A stretch of DNA of 64,000 nt, taken from Acidisarcina sp. (GTDB lineage Bacteria; Acidobacteriota; Terriglobia; Terriglobales; Acidobacteriaceae). The stretch covers positions 248,001 to 312,000 of the forward strand of contig DATLIY010000008.1 of the NCBI GenBank assembly GCA_035539175.1, given 5' to 3'. Shown here piece after piece: positions 1 through 8,690 of this stretch. Both the position numbers and the translations under genes were made by a program. The notes beneath the pieces were generated by a model. That model was given only the letters and a program-made list of their open reading frames with translations. It searched no databases and was not told the origin of the DNA. Within the stretch, counting starts at the first letter, position 1; the number at the start of each line of letters is the position of its first letter.

Positions 1-825
1 GAGCTCATCAATGTTGTCGATAAGAAGCGCACAGCGATGAACCCCCATCCGGGTAAAGGTGGGCCGGGCGATGAGTTTGCCCAGCGCGGAGCAAAGGAGA
101 GCGTGCAGTTTGCATTCCCCTTTGCTGTGCCGGAAGGCAAGATGCGCATGGACATTCCGCTCGGCATGATGCGGCCTGAGACTGACCAGCTTCCAGGATC
201 ATGCAAGAACTGGCTGACCGTCGGTCGGTGGATCGATATCGCTAACACAAACCAGGGAGTCACGTGGGTATCGCTCGACGCGCCTCTGGTTGAAGTCGGC
301 GGTATCACGGCAACCATGCTGGGCTCTCAAACGAACCCCACAATTTGGCGCGAGCATATCGAGCCTACTCAGAAGTTCTATTCATGGGTAATGAACAATC
401 ATTGGGGAACCAACTATCGCGCTTATCAGGAAGGCGTAGTAGAGTTCCGCTACGCGCTGCGTCCGCACAACGGATACAATCCCTCCGCGTCTAGCTGCCT
501 GGCCATTGGACTCACGCAACCACTCCTGGCTTCTCCAGCGAGTGAAAAGCCGCCAGCCCCCTCACTGCTGCGGATCGAACCTGCAGATGTCCTGGCCGTG
601 ACATTCAAGCCCAGCGATGATGGCAAAGCCTGGATCGTAAAGTTGTTTGGCGCCTCAGGCGAGGATCGGAAGGCAAAGTTGACCTGGTCCACAAATACAG
701 CTCCGGGTATGTGGATCAGCGATTCCAGTGAGCTGCCTCTGCATCCTGTTGAGCATGACAATGTCACGGTTGCTGCCTGGGACCTTGTGACTCTCCGCGC
801 AGATCGCACCGCCTCGGAAGGATGA
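1..825 (+). CDS. C-terminal part of a GH38-type alpha-mannosidase (5' truncated)
   Basis: The frame is open from the first base, so the gene starts upstream of the window; 274 codons remain. The visible part resembles the beta-sandwich C-terminal region of family GH38 alpha-mannosidases: an FAFPF stretch, a PLGMMRPE segment, GVTWVSLDAPLVEVGG, then NNHWGTNYRAYQEG and a final small beta domain. The catalytic N-terminal domain is outside the window, so activity cannot be judged. It ends 3 nt before the sugar symporter gene and is probably co-transcribed with the symporter, ROK kinase and mannose-6-phosphate isomerase, which fits release of mannose from oligosaccharides or glycans. A related family member could have another alpha-linked substrate. 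The assignment is from recognised sequence pattern only. Confidence 0.7.
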   Translation, partial: ELINVVDKKRTAMNPHPGKGGPGDEFAQRGAKESVQFAFPFAVPEGKMRMDIPLGMMRPETDQLPGSCKNWLTVGRWIDIANTNQGVTWVSLDAPLVEVGGITATMLGSQTNPTIWREHIEPTQKFYSWVMNNHWGTNYRAYQEGVVEFRYALRPHNGYNPSASSCLAIGLTQPLLASPASEKPPAPSLLRIEPADVLAVTFKPSDDGKAWIVKLFGASGEDRKAKLTWSTNTAPGMWISDSSELPLHPVEHDNVTVAAWDLVTLRADRTASEG

Positions 826-828
826 CCA

Positions 829-1848
829 GTGGACAGCACAGTATCGGGCTTCGCTCTGGTGACTCTCGCGGCCATTACCAACGCAACATTTACACTGCCA
901 ATGAAGTTCACAAAGCGGTGGGCATGGGAGAATACATGGCTTGCCTGGACCATTTTTGCCCTGCTCGTACTGCCTCTGGTCGTTACAGTGCCTACAGTGC
1001 CGCAGCTCGGGTCGGTATACCGAGAGGTTGACCATTCCACCCTGCTGTCCGTCGCTGGGTTCGGATTTGGTTGGGGCATTGCCCAGGTCTTCTTCGGTCT
1101 CGCCGTAGAGTCGATTGGTATCGCACTCACCTTTTCGCTTGTTCTCGGCACTTCCGCTGCTGTGGGTACGCTGCTTCCTCTGGTTCGTTTGCATCCCGAG
1201 CGCCTGAATACTCCTGCGGGACACGGCCTGCTCAGCGGGGTGGGATTTTTGCTGATAGGCGTTGCGATCTGCGCTATCGCAGGGCGATACCGTGAGACGG
1301 CCCTGAAGATAGGCATGCCCTCGCAGCATACAGGGCACACCAAGGGTCTTGTACTTGCTATAGCCTGCGGGTTTGGCGCGTCGTTCATAAACTTCGGGCT
1401 AGCGTTTGGCGGTCCGCTTTTGTTGGCCGCACAGCGTCGGGGGGCCAGCGTCACAGACTCCGCAAACGCAGTATGGCTTCCCTTGATGGTCGCCGGCTCC
1501 ATTCCAAATCTGATGTACTGCATGTATCGAATGCGAAAAAACAACACAGCCGACAAACTCGCCGATGGAAGATTTACTTATTGGCTGCTCGCGGCGACGA
1601 TGGCCCTGCTCTGGTTCGGAAGCACGTGGCTATATGGAGCTGCGACGTCGCATCTTGGGGCTCTCGGTCCAATCCTCGGCTGGCCGCTTTTTATGTCTCT
1701 TATTGTGATCACCGCGAGTCTGCTGGGAGTGCTTACGGGAGAGTGGAAGCATGCGGGTCGAAAACCTCTGCTCATTCAACTAAGTGGTGTTGCAGTCCTG
1801 GTTGTTGCGGTTTTTATTCTTGCTGCAACCAGCAACAGGGTGTCCTGA
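829..1848 (+). CDS. RhaT-family sugar:proton symporter
   Basis: A 339-residue polytopic inner-membrane protein, close to the length of E. coli RhaT, with about ten hydrophobic segments from the N-terminus (ITNATFTLPMKFTKRWAWEN) to the C-terminal helix. The N-terminal helix followed by a WAWEN(T)W segment is typical of L-rhamnose/proton symporters. The GTG start has GGAAGGA 6 nt upstream and follows the mannosidase stop by 3 nt, suggesting translational coupling. The family imports L-rhamnose, but here it sits between mannosidase and mannose-metabolism genes with no rhamnose isomerase, kinase or aldolase in view. The substrate may therefore be mannose or a manno-oligosaccharide; that is inference from context. 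Confidence 0.8.
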   Translation: MDSTVSGFALVTLAAITNATFTLPMKFTKRWAWENTWLAWTIFALLVLPLVVTVPTVPQLGSVYREVDHSTLLSVAGFGFGWGIAQVFFGLAVESIGIALTFSLVLGTSAAVGTLLPLVRLHPERLNTPAGHGLLSGVGFLLIGVAICAIAGRYRETALKIGMPSQHTGHTKGLVLAIACGFGASFINFGLAFGGPLLLAAQRRGASVTDSANAVWLPLMVAGSIPNLMYCMYRMRKNNTADKLADGRFTYWLLAATMALLWFGSTWLYGAATSHLGALGPILGWPLFMSLIVITASLLGVLTGEWKHAGRKPLLIQLSGVAVLVVAVFILAATSNRVS

Positions 1849-1868
1849 TGCTGTCCCTAAGTCATAAC

Positions 1869-1884
1869 TCCAATTGTTATTGGA
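1869..1884. promoter_or_regulatory. 16-bp palindrome upstream of the ROK kinase gene
   Basis: TCCAAT and ATTGGA form a perfect inverted repeat around a 4-nt centre in an AT-rich stretch 50 nt before the ROK kinase ATG. Size and placement fit a dimeric repressor operator, but no cognate regulator is identified and chance is not excluded. Confidence 0.3.
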
Positions 1885-1933
1885 AATCATTATTTCTATA
1901 CCGCATTTCTATTCTGCAGATTGAGAGAAACAG

Positions 1934-2881
1934 ATGAAAGCACTCTCCCTCGACATGGGCGGGACACACATAGGATGTGCCCTCGTCGAAGATCGCAGGT
2001 TACTAGGCTCATTCACAATTCCTGCTCAGAGGGCGCAGAGCCTGGCCTCCATGCTGCCCCGCATCACAGATACTCTCCACTCGCTATTGCGCGCTAACAC
2101 AACTCGCCCTGAAGACTGTGCCGGTATCGCGATCGGCTATCCCGGCATCGTTGACACGCGAACAGGCAAGATTTTTTCCACTCTTGAGAAGTATGAGGAC
2201 GCACCGAATCTGGATCTCGAGGGCTGGAGCCGCGACACCTTCGGCCTCCCTCTCCGCCTGGAAAACGACGCCCGCATGGCCTTGCTGGGTGAACACTACG
2301 CGGGAGCCGCACAAGATTCTGAAGAAATTGTCATGATGACTTTGGGCACGGGGATCGGAGGCTCCGCTATGATGCATGGCAAACTTCTCCGCGGAGCACA
2401 TCATCAGGCAGGATGCGTTGGAGGTCACATACCAGTCAGCTACAAAGGACGACGCTGTGCCTGTGGGAACATCGGCTGTGCCGAAGCAGAAGCTTCCGGG
2501 TGGTCGCTTCCTCTCGTAGCAAGGGATTGGCCGGGTTATGCCTCAAGCGTGCTCTCCCGCGCACCCGTGATCGACTTCCGCACTCTCTTTTCGGATGAGG
2601 TTAGAGACGACGCCGTTGTGCAGGAGATTCGTCAACATTGCATCGATGTCTGGTCTGCTAACGTGGTCGCAGGTATCCATGCCTATGACCCGGAGATTGT
2701 CGTGATTGGCGGAGGTGTTATGAAGAGCGCGCATCTTATTCTCCCGGCCATCCAGCAACACGTAAATCAACATGCATGGACCCCATGGGGTCATCCCCAA
2801 ATACGCGCTGCTGCTCTTACTGAATGCGCGGGTTTCCTGGGCTCTATACCGCTCTTGTCGGAGGAGTTTGTTGCCGCCTGA
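1934..2881 (+). CDS. ROK-family sugar kinase
   Basis: A 315-residue cytoplasmic ROK protein. The N-terminal phosphate-binding loop DMGGTHIG lies at residues 7-14, the ENDARMALLGE active-site region (catalytic Asp after Asn) near 110-120, MTLGTGIGG near 136-144, and the zinc-binding motif CACGNIGC after a GGH segment near 165-186. There is no N-terminal winged helix, so it is a kinase and not a NagC/Mlc-type repressor. Context (mannosidase, symporter, mannose-6-phosphate isomerase) suggests phosphorylation of mannose or fructose. GAGAGAAA precedes the ATG. Its last 11 nt overlap the TTG start of the next gene, so the two are probably translationally coupled. Confidence 0.85.
   Translation: MKALSLDMGGTHIGCALVEDRRLLGSFTIPAQRAQSLASMLPRITDTLHSLLRANTTRPEDCAGIAIGYPGIVDTRTGKIFSTLEKYEDAPNLDLEGWSRDTFGLPLRLENDARMALLGEHYAGAAQDSEEIVMMTLGTGIGGSAMMHGKLLRGAHHQAGCVGGHIPVSYKGRRCACGNIGCAEAEASGWSLPLVARDWPGYASSVLSRAPVIDFRTLFSDEVRDDAVVQEIRQHCIDVWSANVVAGIHAYDPEIVVIGGGVMKSAHLILPAIQQHVNQHAWTPWGHPQIRAAALTECAGFLGSIPLLSEEFVAA
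2860..2866 (+). promoter_or_regulatory. Ribosome binding site fixing a TTG start for the isomerase gene
   Basis: GGAGGAG lies inside the ROK kinase coding sequence, 4 nt before TTG at 2871. It is the strongest Shine-Dalgarno match in the area. The first upstream ATG in this frame (2772) would force a 110-nt overlap and a non-conserved leader, so TTG is preferred. Confidence 0.65.
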
Positions 2882-4622
2882 ATATCAGTCTTCCTACGAC
2901 AAACATCCTTTTATTCCAATCGGCCCTGCGGAGGATTGCGCGACCGGCTGGGATCAAGTCGCAGACGCAATCGCGGCCCATACCAATACCGGCATACTTT
3001 GTGTTGAGTGTTATCCAGGCGTGTCGCTCGATGAGATCGAACAGGCTTTGCAATCGCATCTTCGACCCAGGGCCATCATCCGGGCGAGTGACAGCTATAA
3101 GTCCGCTGCTCAACTCGATGCGATCCTGCATCCGGTCCTCGGAGATGATCGAGTTTTTGGCCGGATGAACAGCATCGAAATATCGGATTACTTCGATCCC
3201 GAATTGCTTGCTCAACAACAACGCGCCATTCGCCAGATAGAAGGCCTCGTCGTTGTCCTGGGCACCGGCGCATCGCTGATCGCTACAGAGCCTTATACGT
3301 TGGTGTATGCGGACCTCGCTCGATGGGAGATTCAACTGCGCTGGCGTGCAGGCGGCCTCGCAAATCTCGGCCTTGAAAACTATTCAGACACCATCGGCAA
3401 CAAGTACAAATGTGGCTATTTCGTGGAGTGGCGTGCTGCCGATCGACTCAAGCAATCGCTGCTCCATCGCATCGACTTCCTGCTTGACACCAACGTTGCC
3501 AACTCCCCAAAACTGATTGCGGGAGATGTCTTCCGCCGAGCCCTTCACATCGCCGCCCGCAGGCCGTTCCGGGTTGTCCCATATTTCGATCCCGGCCCAT
3601 GGGGCGGCCATTGGATGGAAAGAGTCTGCGATCTGCCTCAGGATGCGCCCAACCATGCCTGGTGCTTCGACTGTGTTCCAGAGGAGAACAGCCTGCTCCT
3701 TGGCTTCGGCCAACTTCGGGTTGAAATTCCAGCGATTGACGTGGTCTTCGCAGAGGCCCGGCCACTGTTGGGTGAACATGTTTATCGCCGTTTTGGCGCC
3801 GAATTCCCTATACGATTCGATTTTCTCGACACCATGGGCGGAGGCAACTTGTCCCTGCAGGTTCACCCTCTGACGGAATACATACGAGACCATTTCGGCA
3901 TGGCCTACACACAGGACGAAAGCTACTATGTTCTGGATGCAGACAAAGACGCTTGCGTCTATCTTGGCCTCAAAGAAGACGCCGACCCGGACTTGTTCCT
4001 GAGTGAGTTACGCGCCGCACAGAATGGCCAATCGTCGTTTTCCGCTGACTCATTCGTGAATGCATGGCCTGCACGCAAGCATGACCATTTTCTTATTCCC
4101 GCCGGCACCATTCATTGCTCCGGAAAAGATGTAATGGTTCTGGAGATCAGCGCAACACCGTATATCTTCACCTTCAAGCTTTGGGATTGGAACCGAACTG
4201 GTCTGGATGGACTTCCGCGTCCGATACATATCGATCGTGGAGCAGCTAACATCCAATGGAATCGCCGCACAAACTGGGTCAGAGAAAACTTGATTGACCG
4301 TGTTACGCCGTTATCCTCGGGCCCAGGATGGCGAGAAGAGTCGACTGGTCTGCACGAACGTGAGTTCATCGAAACCCGACGCCATTGGTTCAGCCAAACC
4401 GTATTGCATCACACAGAAGATAGCGTTAACGTACTCAATCTCGTTGACGGAGCAGAGGCAATCGTCGAAAGCCCGACCGGCGCCTTTTCGCCCTTCATCG
4501 TCCACTACGCGGAGACATTCATAGTTCCAGCATCGGTCGGCGCTTATACAATTCGCCCCTGCGGAAAATCGGAGGGGCAGGAATGCGTCACTATCAAAGC
4601 GTCTGTGCGTCAGTACTCCTGA
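2871..4622 (+). CDS. manA: Class I mannose-6-phosphate isomerase with N-terminal extension domain
   Basis: Predicted 583 residues. The C-terminal part (about 270-580) is a type I phosphomannose isomerase: FDPGPWGG, the zinc-ligand stretch LSLQVHP, a downstream QDESYYVLDAD segment, and HDHFLIPAGTIHCSG supplying the last histidine ligand. It interconverts mannose-6-phosphate and fructose-6-phosphate in the cytoplasm. The first 250 residues form an additional domain with an ECYPGV loop and DDRVFGRM. In some family members such a domain is annotated as uridine-kinase-like, but no intact P-loop is visible, so I leave its function open. The TTG start is chosen for the GGAGGAG site and gives the length expected of this long subfamily. 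It overlaps the ROK gene by 11 nt, linking sugar kinase and isomerase. Confidence 0.75.
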   Translation: MPPEYQSSYDKHPFIPIGPAEDCATGWDQVADAIAAHTNTGILCVECYPGVSLDEIEQALQSHLRPRAIIRASDSYKSAAQLDAILHPVLGDDRVFGRMNSIEISDYFDPELLAQQQRAIRQIEGLVVVLGTGASLIATEPYTLVYADLARWEIQLRWRAGGLANLGLENYSDTIGNKYKCGYFVEWRAADRLKQSLLHRIDFLLDTNVANSPKLIAGDVFRRALHIAARRPFRVVPYFDPGPWGGHWMERVCDLPQDAPNHAWCFDCVPEENSLLLGFGQLRVEIPAIDVVFAEARPLLGEHVYRRFGAEFPIRFDFLDTMGGGNLSLQVHPLTEYIRDHFGMAYTQDESYYVLDADKDACVYLGLKEDADPDLFLSELRAAQNGQSSFSADSFVNAWPARKHDHFLIPAGTIHCSGKDVMVLEISATPYIFTFKLWDWNRTGLDGLPRPIHIDRGAANIQWNRRTNWVRENLIDRVTPLSSGPGWREESTGLHEREFIETRRHWFSQTVLHHTEDSVNVLNLVDGAEAIVESPTGAFSPFIVHYAETFIVPASVGAYTIRPCGKSEGQECVTIKASVRQYS

Positions 4623-4637
4623 AAGGCAAGCGACCTG

Positions 4638-4666
4638 TATCGCATAACGCTATTCCCGGTGCGATA
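4638..4666. promoter_or_regulatory. Inverted repeat upstream of the HTH-TOBE regulator gene
   Basis: TATCGCA (4638-4644) and TGCGATA (4660-4666) are perfect 7-bp arms with centres 22 bp apart, between the isomerase stop and the regulator start. Arms two helical turns apart fit a dimer-binding operator, possibly for autoregulation by the adjacent HTH protein. This is inference; the sequence could also form a weak hairpin. Confidence 0.4.
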
Positions 4667-4691
4667 ATTGGCCGTCGGAGGAAAACGCGCC

Positions 4692-5105
4692 ATGGCTGAA
4701 AAGCAACCCCTGCTTACTCCTCGAGAAGCTGCTCGCATGCTGAGTGTGAGTTACCCAACCATCAAGCAATGGATTTTGACTGGAAAGCTTAAGACAACAA
4801 CAACCCCCGGAGGGCATCATCGCCTTTCCATGCGGTCGCTCAAGCCCTTTCTCAAGCATGAAAACGAAAAGCCCACAGCCAAGTCTAGAGACCGCTATCG
4901 CAAAGTGAGCGGTCGCAATCAGCTCTCTGGCAAGGTGCGGGACATAAAAGTGGATGGGCTGCTCGCGAAAGTCGTCCTTGATCTCGGAGAACATCAGATT
5001 ACCGCCATCATCACGTCGGACGCGGTCCGCGAGATGCAACTCAAAAAAGGCGACAATGCGGCTGCGTTGATCAAATCCACCGAGGTCATGATCGAGAGAG
5101 TCTAG
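4692..5105 (+). CDS. Excisionase/MerR-type HTH protein with C-terminal TOBE (Mop) domain
   Basis: A 137-residue cytoplasmic protein. Residues 7-52 (TPREAARMLSVSYPTIKQWI, then GGHHRLSMRSLKPFL) are a MerR/excisionase-type winged helix. Residues about 70-134 (LSGKVRDIKVDGLLAKVVLDL, then MQLKKGDNAAALIKSTEVMI) match a TOBE/Mop domain, the fold that binds molybdate or another small anion. This suggests a ligand-responsive DNA-binding protein, although no molybdate transport or cofactor genes are near. The ATG is chosen for GGAGGA 9 nt upstream; an upstream TTG at 4668 is less likely. It sits between the mannose genes and the TonB receptor, so control of this locus is plausible but unproven. Confidence 0.75.
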   Translation: MAEKQPLLTPREAARMLSVSYPTIKQWILTGKLKTTTTPGGHHRLSMRSLKPFLKHENEKPTAKSRDRYRKVSGRNQLSGKVRDIKVDGLLAKVVLDLGEHQITAIITSDAVREMQLKKGDNAAALIKSTEVMIERV

Positions 5106-5188
5106 CTGGGCCTGGGCCCTCTTCTCCCTTCATCACACTCCCGGCCCGTCCTTCGCGTCGACATCATGCCCCCTTTTCTGGCGCTTCG

Positions 5189-5217
5189 TTGACTATACGT
5201 TTTCAGTCGACTACATT
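5189..5217 (+). promoter_or_regulatory. Predicted sigma-70 promoter for the TonB receptor gene
   Basis: TTGACT (5189-5194), a 17-nt spacer, then TACATT (5212-5217) give a good -35/-10 pair about 100 nt before the GTG start. The -35 shares five of six bases with TTGACA and the -10 four of six with TATAAT. It is overlapped by symmetric repeats described separately. Confidence 0.5.
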
Positions 5218-5226
5218 CATATAGTC
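5191..5226. promoter_or_regulatory. Tandem pair of GACT-N10-AGTC elements (candidate operators)
   Basis: Two adjacent 18-bp elements, 5191-5208 and 5209-5226, each begin with GACT and end with AGTC. Together they make a symmetric array: GACTAT, 8 nt, AGTCGACT, 8 nt, ATAGTC, centred at 5208.5. The array covers almost the whole predicted promoter, so a bound protein would block polymerase. The binding protein is unknown; the neighbouring HTH-TOBE protein is one candidate. Confidence 0.5.
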
Positions 5227-5320
5227 TCAATTTGGGCCCCTCTTATTCGACAATAGATCTCTGTTGCTCGTGTGCAATCGAAGATCCGCCCCACTCCCCT
5301 TTCTTCCCCAAGGAGAGCCT

Positions 5321-8300
5321 GTGCAATCATCGTTGAAGACCGTCCTTCTACTCGTTGCAGCTTCCCTCTTCACCTCTGCGGCCGCGCACGGGCAAATCTC
5401 TGGCAGCCTCAAGGGCCGCATCACCGATAGCGCAAATGCGGTCATTGCAGGAGCACGCGTTACCGCCACGGAGGTAGACACGGGCCTATCGCGGACCGCT
5501 GTCAGTGCGCCCAATGGCGAGTATGTCTTTCCGCAACTGCACCCTGGCCTCTACCGCGTAACCGTGACGGCGAACAACTTCAGACAAATGATTCGCGAAG
5601 GCATCACGGTGCTGACCGGAGCTACGGATTCCGCAGATATGTCGCTTACTGTTGGATCGGCGCTCCAGAGCGTGACTGTGAGCTCAGATGTACCTCTCCT
5701 GCAATCTGAGACGAGCAACATTCAGACAACCATTCCCGGACACACGGTGACAGCGCTCCCGCTCAATGGACGCAACTTTGTGCAGCTTGCAACCCTGGCG
5801 CCCGGCGTCTCCCTGCCGCCAGGAACCGTCCTTCCACGCATCAACGGCGGCCGCCCGCGCACGAATGAATATCTCTTTGACGGGATATCCGCCTTACAGC
5901 CGGAACCAGGTCAGGTGGCATTCTTCCCTATCCTCGACGACATCCAGGAATTCACCGTGGAAGCCAACAACGTGCCCGCCGAGTTTGGCCGCTTTAACGG
6001 CGGAGTGGTCAACCTCTCCACCCGGTCTGGGTCGAACACGATCCACGCGAGCCTCTATGATTTCTTTCGCAACGAGGCTTTGAATGCGCGCAATTATTTT
6101 TCGCGCTACCCCGCGAGGAAACCGGAATACCGGCGCAACCAATATGGCGCCACTCTGGGAGCGCCAATACTGAGGAACCGGCTTTTCTTTTTCGGTGGCT
6201 ACGAGGGAGAGAAGTTTCTCGAAGGCGTCACTCGGCTATCCACTGTACCAACAATGGCTCAGCGTCAAGGGATCTTCACGGGAGCCCATATCTATGACCC
6301 GTCAACGACGTTCTTCAATGGCAGCAGATACGTGCGCAAGGAGTTCCCGAACGATGTCATTGATAAGCCGTTCGATCCCACAGCGGCGGCTTTGTTGCGC
6401 CGCTTCCCGCTGCCAACAAACCCAACCGCAACGGCGAATAACTACACCCGAACGGCAAACGATGCTGTACATCAGAATCAGCTGGACGCCAGGATAGATG
6501 GCGCGTTTCGTCAAAAGGATCGGGCCTTCCTTCGCTACTCCTATTTCCATGAGGTCGAGCAGCCAGTAACTCCTCTACCCGATGGCAGCGGCGCGATCGT
6601 GGGCACGCTGCTGGGCACTGGAAATGTAGCAGGGCTATCGAATGTGACTGGTCAGCAAGCAGTCTTTAATGAGACACACACAGTCGGCGATCGTATGCTC
6701 AATGACTTTCGATTCGGTTACACGCGTCGCGCGAACGCGATCCGCGGAACAATATTGGGTGGAAGCGCATCGCAGGTACTTAGCATTCCGGGAATTCCGG
6801 AGAACGCCGCCTTCAGCAATGCGCTTCCGTCGTTCTTGATCACCGGCATCCAGCAACTTGGGCCGTCTGCTGGAACCTTCTCGCAATACCAGACAGCGGT
6901 TACGCAACTGGTTGATACCTTCTCATTCAACCACAGCGCACACGCAGTAAAGTTTGGCGCAGACCTACGCTGGTACCAATTGAATGCGATTGCGCCGCCA
7001 AGCCCCAGTGGATCGTTTGCCTTTACGACTACGGGAACCAATCAGCAAGGGGTGAACGGAACCGGAAATGCAATCGCAAGTTTTCTTCTTGGCCAGGTTG
7101 ATAGTTTCCAGATCGATCTCCAGGGCAGCCGGATTCGCCCGCGTGACTTTATTGAAGAGTACTTTCTGCAGGATGACTGGAAGGCGCTCCCAAATCTCAC
7201 GGTAAACGTCGGTGCCAGGTGGACGCTGCACCACCCCTCCACCGAGCGGAACAATCAAGGTGCTGTATTCAATCTTGCGACACAGCAGTTGCAGTATCTC
7301 GGGCGCGACGGTGTGCCACGAAGCGCACGCGAACTGCATTGGAATAACGTGGCCCCACGCATCGGTCTCGCATATTTGCTCAATCCCAGAACGGTGATTC
7401 GCAGTGGCTACGGAATCGTCTTTATCGATCAATCCGGAATCACCACCCCATTCACCACGCCGCAATTTCCTTTTATTCAGAACGTGGCGCAAAAGACGCA
7501 AGACAGCGTCAACGCAGCCTTTGCACTCTCTGCTGGCCCTTCTGTAGCGCCGCTCGCATTGACGCCGGATGCGGGATTAGGACAGAGCGTCTACACGGTC
7601 AAGCAAAGCCAGGGCTCAGGGTATACGCAGCAATGGAACCTTGCCGTGCAGCGGGAGTTGACCTCTAACCTCAGCTTTGAGGTTGCTTACGTGGGATCGC
7701 ATATCATCCGGGTTGGAATTCCTGACAGCAACATCAACCAGCTCACGGCACAGCAGCTATCGCTCGGTGCCGCACTGCAGGCTCCGGTGGCGAATCCTTA
7801 CTACGGACAGATTCCAGCCTCCTCGTCGATCGGCGGAAAGACGATCTCCTATGCACAATCGATCAAGCCATATCCGCGATTCCTGAACGTCGCGTATTAC
7901 CGCAACAACACTGGGCAGACCAACTACAACGCCATCGAGGCGAAGGTAGAACAGAGGCTGTCTCAGGGACTCTCGATGCTCTTCAGCTATACCCATTCGA
8001 AGCTGATCGACGATGCGTCTGCCGTATTCTCATCGACCGTATTGTCTTCGCCGAATTCGAACAGCCTGGTTGCCGCCGATGCCTATCGGCCATACCTTGA
8101 GCGGGACTCCTCCACCGGAGACACGCCCAACGTCCTCGTTGCCAGCTCAACCTATCAACTGCCAACAGTTGCCACGCGCCATGCTGGCAGCTTTGGCCCT
8201 GGAAAAGCTCTGTTGCGAGGATGGGCCGTGAACGCAATTTTCACGATGCAGTCCGGCATGCCGGTGGCGATAACGCAAGCAACCAACACGCTCGCGTTCG

Positions 8301-8662
8301 CCGGTTTTGTGCTGCAAAGGCCCGACATCATCGGCAAGGTAAACCTGCCAGACGCGCGGCGAACTCCAGCCAGATTCTTTAACACCAGCGCATTTCAGGC
8401 GGCCAAGCCATTTGCGCTCGGAGATGCATCGCGCGATCCCGTAAGAGGGCCCGCATTTCGCGACCTTGACCTGGCGATGGTGAAGCACACCGCGCTCTCC
8501 GAAAAGACCGATCTCGAGTTTCGAGCTGAGGTATTTAACGTGACAAACACTCCAGCTTTCGGCCAGCCCAATGGCAGCTTTGGATCGCCTGCATTCGGAA
8601 GCATTGCAACGACAGTCTCCGATCCTCGCGTCGTGCAGTTTGCTATCCGGTGGAGCCGGTGA
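5321..8662 (+). CDS. Oar-like TonB-dependent outer-membrane receptor
   Basis: Predicted 1113 residues. The GTG start has AAGGAG 5 nt upstream and gives a clean signal peptide (hydrophobic run TVLLLVAASLFTSAAAHG). Residues about 27-110 are a CarboxypepD_reg-like beta-sandwich (GSLKGRITDSANAVIAGARV, ending PGLYRVTVTANNF). A plug-type domain follows (ALPLNGRNFVQLATLAPGV; EFTVEANNVPAEFGRFNGGV; NLSTRSGSN) and then a long beta-barrel ending in an aromatic-rich strand (VVQFAIRWSR). Such receptors are greatly expanded in Acidobacteriota and are thought to import plant polymer fragments. The position beside mannose genes suggests manno-oligosaccharide uptake, by inference only. A more upstream in-frame TTG at 5264 was rejected because it lacks a signal peptide at the N-terminus. 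Confidence 0.85.
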   Translation: MQSSLKTVLLLVAASLFTSAAAHGQISGSLKGRITDSANAVIAGARVTATEVDTGLSRTAVSAPNGEYVFPQLHPGLYRVTVTANNFRQMIREGITVLTGATDSADMSLTVGSALQSVTVSSDVPLLQSETSNIQTTIPGHTVTALPLNGRNFVQLATLAPGVSLPPGTVLPRINGGRPRTNEYLFDGISALQPEPGQVAFFPILDDIQEFTVEANNVPAEFGRFNGGVVNLSTRSGSNTIHASLYDFFRNEALNARNYFSRYPARKPEYRRNQYGATLGAPILRNRLFFFGGYEGEKFLEGVTRLSTVPTMAQRQGIFTGAHIYDPSTTFFNGSRYVRKEFPNDVIDKPFDPTAAALLRRFPLPTNPTATANNYTRTANDAVHQNQLDARIDGAFRQKDRAFLRYSYFHEVEQPVTPLPDGSGAIVGTLLGTGNVAGLSNVTGQQAVFNETHTVGDRMLNDFRFGYTRRANAIRGTILGGSASQVLSIPGIPENAAFSNALPSFLITGIQQLGPSAGTFSQYQTAVTQLVDTFSFNHSAHAVKFGADLRWYQLNAIAPPSPSGSFAFTTTGTNQQGVNGTGNAIASFLLGQVDSFQIDLQGSRIRPRDFIEEYFLQDDWKALPNLTVNVGARWTLHHPSTERNNQGAVFNLATQQLQYLGRDGVPRSARELHWNNVAPRIGLAYLLNPRTVIRSGYGIVFIDQSGITTPFTTPQFPFIQNVAQKTQDSVNAAFALSAGPSVAPLALTPDAGLGQSVYTVKQSQGSGYTQQWNLAVQRELTSNLSFEVAYVGSHIIRVGIPDSNINQLTAQQLSLGAALQAPVANPYYGQIPASSSIGGKTISYAQSIKPYPRFLNVAYYRNNTGQTNYNAIEAKVEQRLSQGLSMLFSYTHSKLIDDASAVFSSTVLSSPNSNSLVAADAYRPYLERDSSTGDTPNVLVASSTYQLPTVATRHAGSFGPGKALLRGWAVNAIFTMQSGMPVAITQATNTLAFAGFVLQRPDIIGKVNLPDARRTPARFFNTSAFQAAKPFALGDASRDPVRGPAFRDLDLAMVKHTALSEKTDLEFRAEVFNVTNTPAFGQPNGSFGSPAFGSIATTVSDPRVVQFAIRWSR

Positions 8663-8690
8663 TCCTTTGCCGGGTCCACGCGCGAATGAC

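Noticed and set aside
4668-4691. Longer start (TTG at 4668) for the HTH-TOBE protein
   Set aside because: It would place the GGAGGA ribosome-binding site inside the coding sequence; the ATG at 4692 is better.
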